The translations under genes and the position numbers were made by a program. 7,168 bases of DNA from an uncultured Oscillibacter sp. (GTDB lineage: Bacteria > Bacillota > Clostridia > Oscillospirales > Oscillospiraceae). The stretch is from contig CALAAN010000380.1 of assembly GCA_937884915.1 (NCBI GenBank), positions 1 to 7,168 on the forward strand, written 5' to 3'. This document shows positions 6,269 to 7,168 of this stretch, one piece after another. How positions within the stretch are numbered: position 1 is the first letter of the stretch; the number at the start of each line of letters is the position of its first letter. The notes beneath the pieces were generated by a model. The model ran no database searches. It was not told the origin of the DNA and worked only from the letters and a program-made list of their open reading frames with translations.

Positions 6269-6628
6269 TCAAAATGCGTTTTCGATATAGGCGATGCGCG
6301 TTTTGCCCGCGCTGTGGCGCACATCGGTGTAGACCTCCGCCACGTCGAAGCGGGCGGGCACATCCAGCTCGCGCTCGCTTAAATACAAAAGCGCCGCGGC
6401 GCGCAGCTTCTCCTGCTTTTTCGCCGTGACATACTCGCGCGGCGCGCCGTACTGCAAATTCGTGCGCAGCTTCACCTCGACGAACAGCAGCACGCCGTCC
6501 TTCTCGGCGATGAGGTCGATCTCGCCGAAGCGGCAGCGCCATTCCCTTTCCACAATGCGGCAGCCGCGCTCGCTCAGATACTTTTCGACCAACGCCTCGC
6601 CCCAGTCGCCGTCCTGCTTCGTGCTCAT
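6269..6628 (-). CDS. yraN: YraN/UPF0102 family protein, predicted endonuclease-like fold
   Basis: A 119-residue protein, normal for the UPF0102 family. Seen: GDWGEALVEKYLSERG at the N-terminus (7-22), then GEIDLIA (35-41, with E36 and D38) and FVEVKLR (49-55, with E51 and K53), together the pattern of a PD-(D/E)XK nuclease active site, then a basic KKQEKLR helix and AALLYL. The family is widely conserved beside rnhB; a nuclease role is predicted from the fold, but the cellular function is not settled. The start is ATG 6628, because GGGAGG (6636-6641) is 7 bases upstream and its ATG overlaps the rnhB stop in the sequence ATGA, a classic translational coupling. An in-frame GTG at 6643 would add five residues but includes the ribosome binding site, so it is rejected. 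The phosphoesterase follows 25 bases downstream. Confidence 0.93.
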   Translation of the reverse strand: MSTKQDGDWGEALVEKYLSERGCRIVEREWRCRFGEIDLIAEKDGVLLFVEVKLRTNLQYGAPREYVTAKKQEKLRAAALLYLSERELDVPARFDVAEVYTDVRHSAGKTRIAYIENAF

Positions 6629-7168
6629 CGCCGCGCCTCCCACTTTTTGAGGAATGTCATGCGGTGCACGGGGCTCGGGCCGTACTGATCGAGCATCTGA
6701 TAGTGGAGCTTTGTCCCGTAGCCCTTGTGTTTGGCGAACTGATACTCGGGGTACATAGGGTCGAGCACCTCGACCACGTAGTGGTCACGGCTGACCTTCG
6801 CCAGCACGCTCGCCGCGGCGATGGATAAGCTCTCGCCGTCCCCGCCGACGATGGTCTCGTGCGGCGTGGTGATCTTTGCCGACGCGCCGTGGTCGCGGTT
6901 GCCGTCGATGAGTGCGTAGTCCGCTGAGACTTTCAGCGCGTCGATGGCGAGCTGCATCGCCTTCATGCGCGCGCTCAGAATATCCGTCGCGTCAATCTCC
7001 TTTTCGTCGACGGACGCGATGGCGTAGGCAATGGCTTTTTCGCAGATGACGGGAAACAGCGCCTCACGCTTTTTCTCCGTCAGCTTTTTCGAGTCGTTCA
7101 GCCCTTTGATCTCGCAGCATCTCGGCAGGATGACGGCAGCGGCGTACACAGGGCCCATCAGCGGCCCC
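6625..7168 (-). CDS. rnhB: ribonuclease HII, 5' end cut by the window edge
   Basis: RNase HII cleaves the RNA strand of RNA-DNA hybrids and starts removal of single ribonucleotides from DNA. The reading frame is open to the right edge; the visible 180 residues start GPLMGPVYAAAVILP, the middle of the conserved block that normally follows DEAGRG, so about 20-80 N-terminal residues, including the first catalytic Asp and Glu, are outside. The ATG at 7158 is therefore an internal Met, not the start. Seen: LNDSKKLTEKKR, the catalytic Asp of LIDGN (visible residue 88), the catalytic Asp at the end of AKVSRD (visible residue 128), and the C-terminal signature KGYGTKLHYQML followed by YGPSPVHRMTF. 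The usual Ala of GPLAGPV is Met here. The gene ends in TGA overlapping the yraN ATG. No frameshift is seen in the visible part. Confidence 0.97.
   Translation of the reverse strand, partial: GPLMGPVYAAAVILPRCCEIKGLNDSKKLTEKKREALFPVICEKAIAYAIASVDEKEIDATDILSARMKAMQLAIDALKVSADYALIDGNRDHGASAKITTPHETIVGGDGESLSIAAASVLAKVSRDHYVVEVLDPMYPEYQFAKHKGYGTKLHYQMLDQYGPSPVHRMTFLKKWEARR

Noticed and set aside
6244..6363. Longer N-terminus for the metallophosphoesterase from 6363
   Set aside because: The added residues overlap yraN in another frame and show no conserved sequence; ATG 6243 has GGGAGG at ideal spacing.
6629..6643. GTG start for yraN at 6643
   Set aside because: It would place the ribosome binding site inside the gene; ATG 6628 has proper spacing and overlaps the rnhB stop as ATGA.

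Overview
The window is a GC-rich stretch from a bacterial chromosome. All seven recognisable genes lie on the minus strand, so it reads right to left: rnhB (5' end cut by the right edge), yraN, an uncharacterised metallophosphoesterase, tig, clpP, clpX and lon (3' end cut by the left edge). The tig-clpP-clpX-lon order, an rnhB-yraN pair upstream, strong AGGAGG-type ribosome binding sites and a 42-residue Lys/Ala/Glu tail on trigger factor all suggest a GC-rich Firmicute. A gut-type Clostridia member (Oscillospiraceae or Ruminococcaceae-like) is the best guess. This is inference from gene order and protein style; no database was searched.

Right block (7168-5554): rnhB and yraN are translationally coupled through an ATGA stop/start overlap. 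The metallophosphoesterase follows 25 bases later with its own strong ribosome binding site. No intrinsic terminator is visible after it. The 105-base gap at 5449-5553 carries a clear sigma-A-type promoter with an extended -10 (TGGTATAAT), which should drive tig.

Left block (5448-1) is a protein-quality-control cluster. Trigger factor folds nascent chains at the ribosome. ClpP and ClpX form the ClpXP protease, and Lon is a second ATP-dependent protease. clpP-clpX-lon are packed with gaps of 14 and 10 bases, and the Shine-Dalgarno of each downstream gene runs into the stop codon of the gene before it, so they are almost certainly one transcript. The active-site and nucleotide-binding residues I could check in the sequence present are intact. 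Lon is cut at the edge just after its catalytic serine, and rnhB lacks its first catalytic motif because of the other edge.

The one part that ordinary annotation does not explain is the 116-base tig-clpP gap (3941-4056). It holds a perfect 17-bp inverted repeat with a 5-base loop, directly abutted by a second, weaker dyad that ends one base before the clpP Shine-Dalgarno. It does not fit a standard terminator, since the only T-run lies 11 bases beyond the stem, and it does not resemble a CIRCE element or a CtsR operator. Otherwise this is an ordinary, well-conserved housekeeping region. I see no mobile element, CRISPR array, rRNA or tRNA gene, or new multi-gene system.
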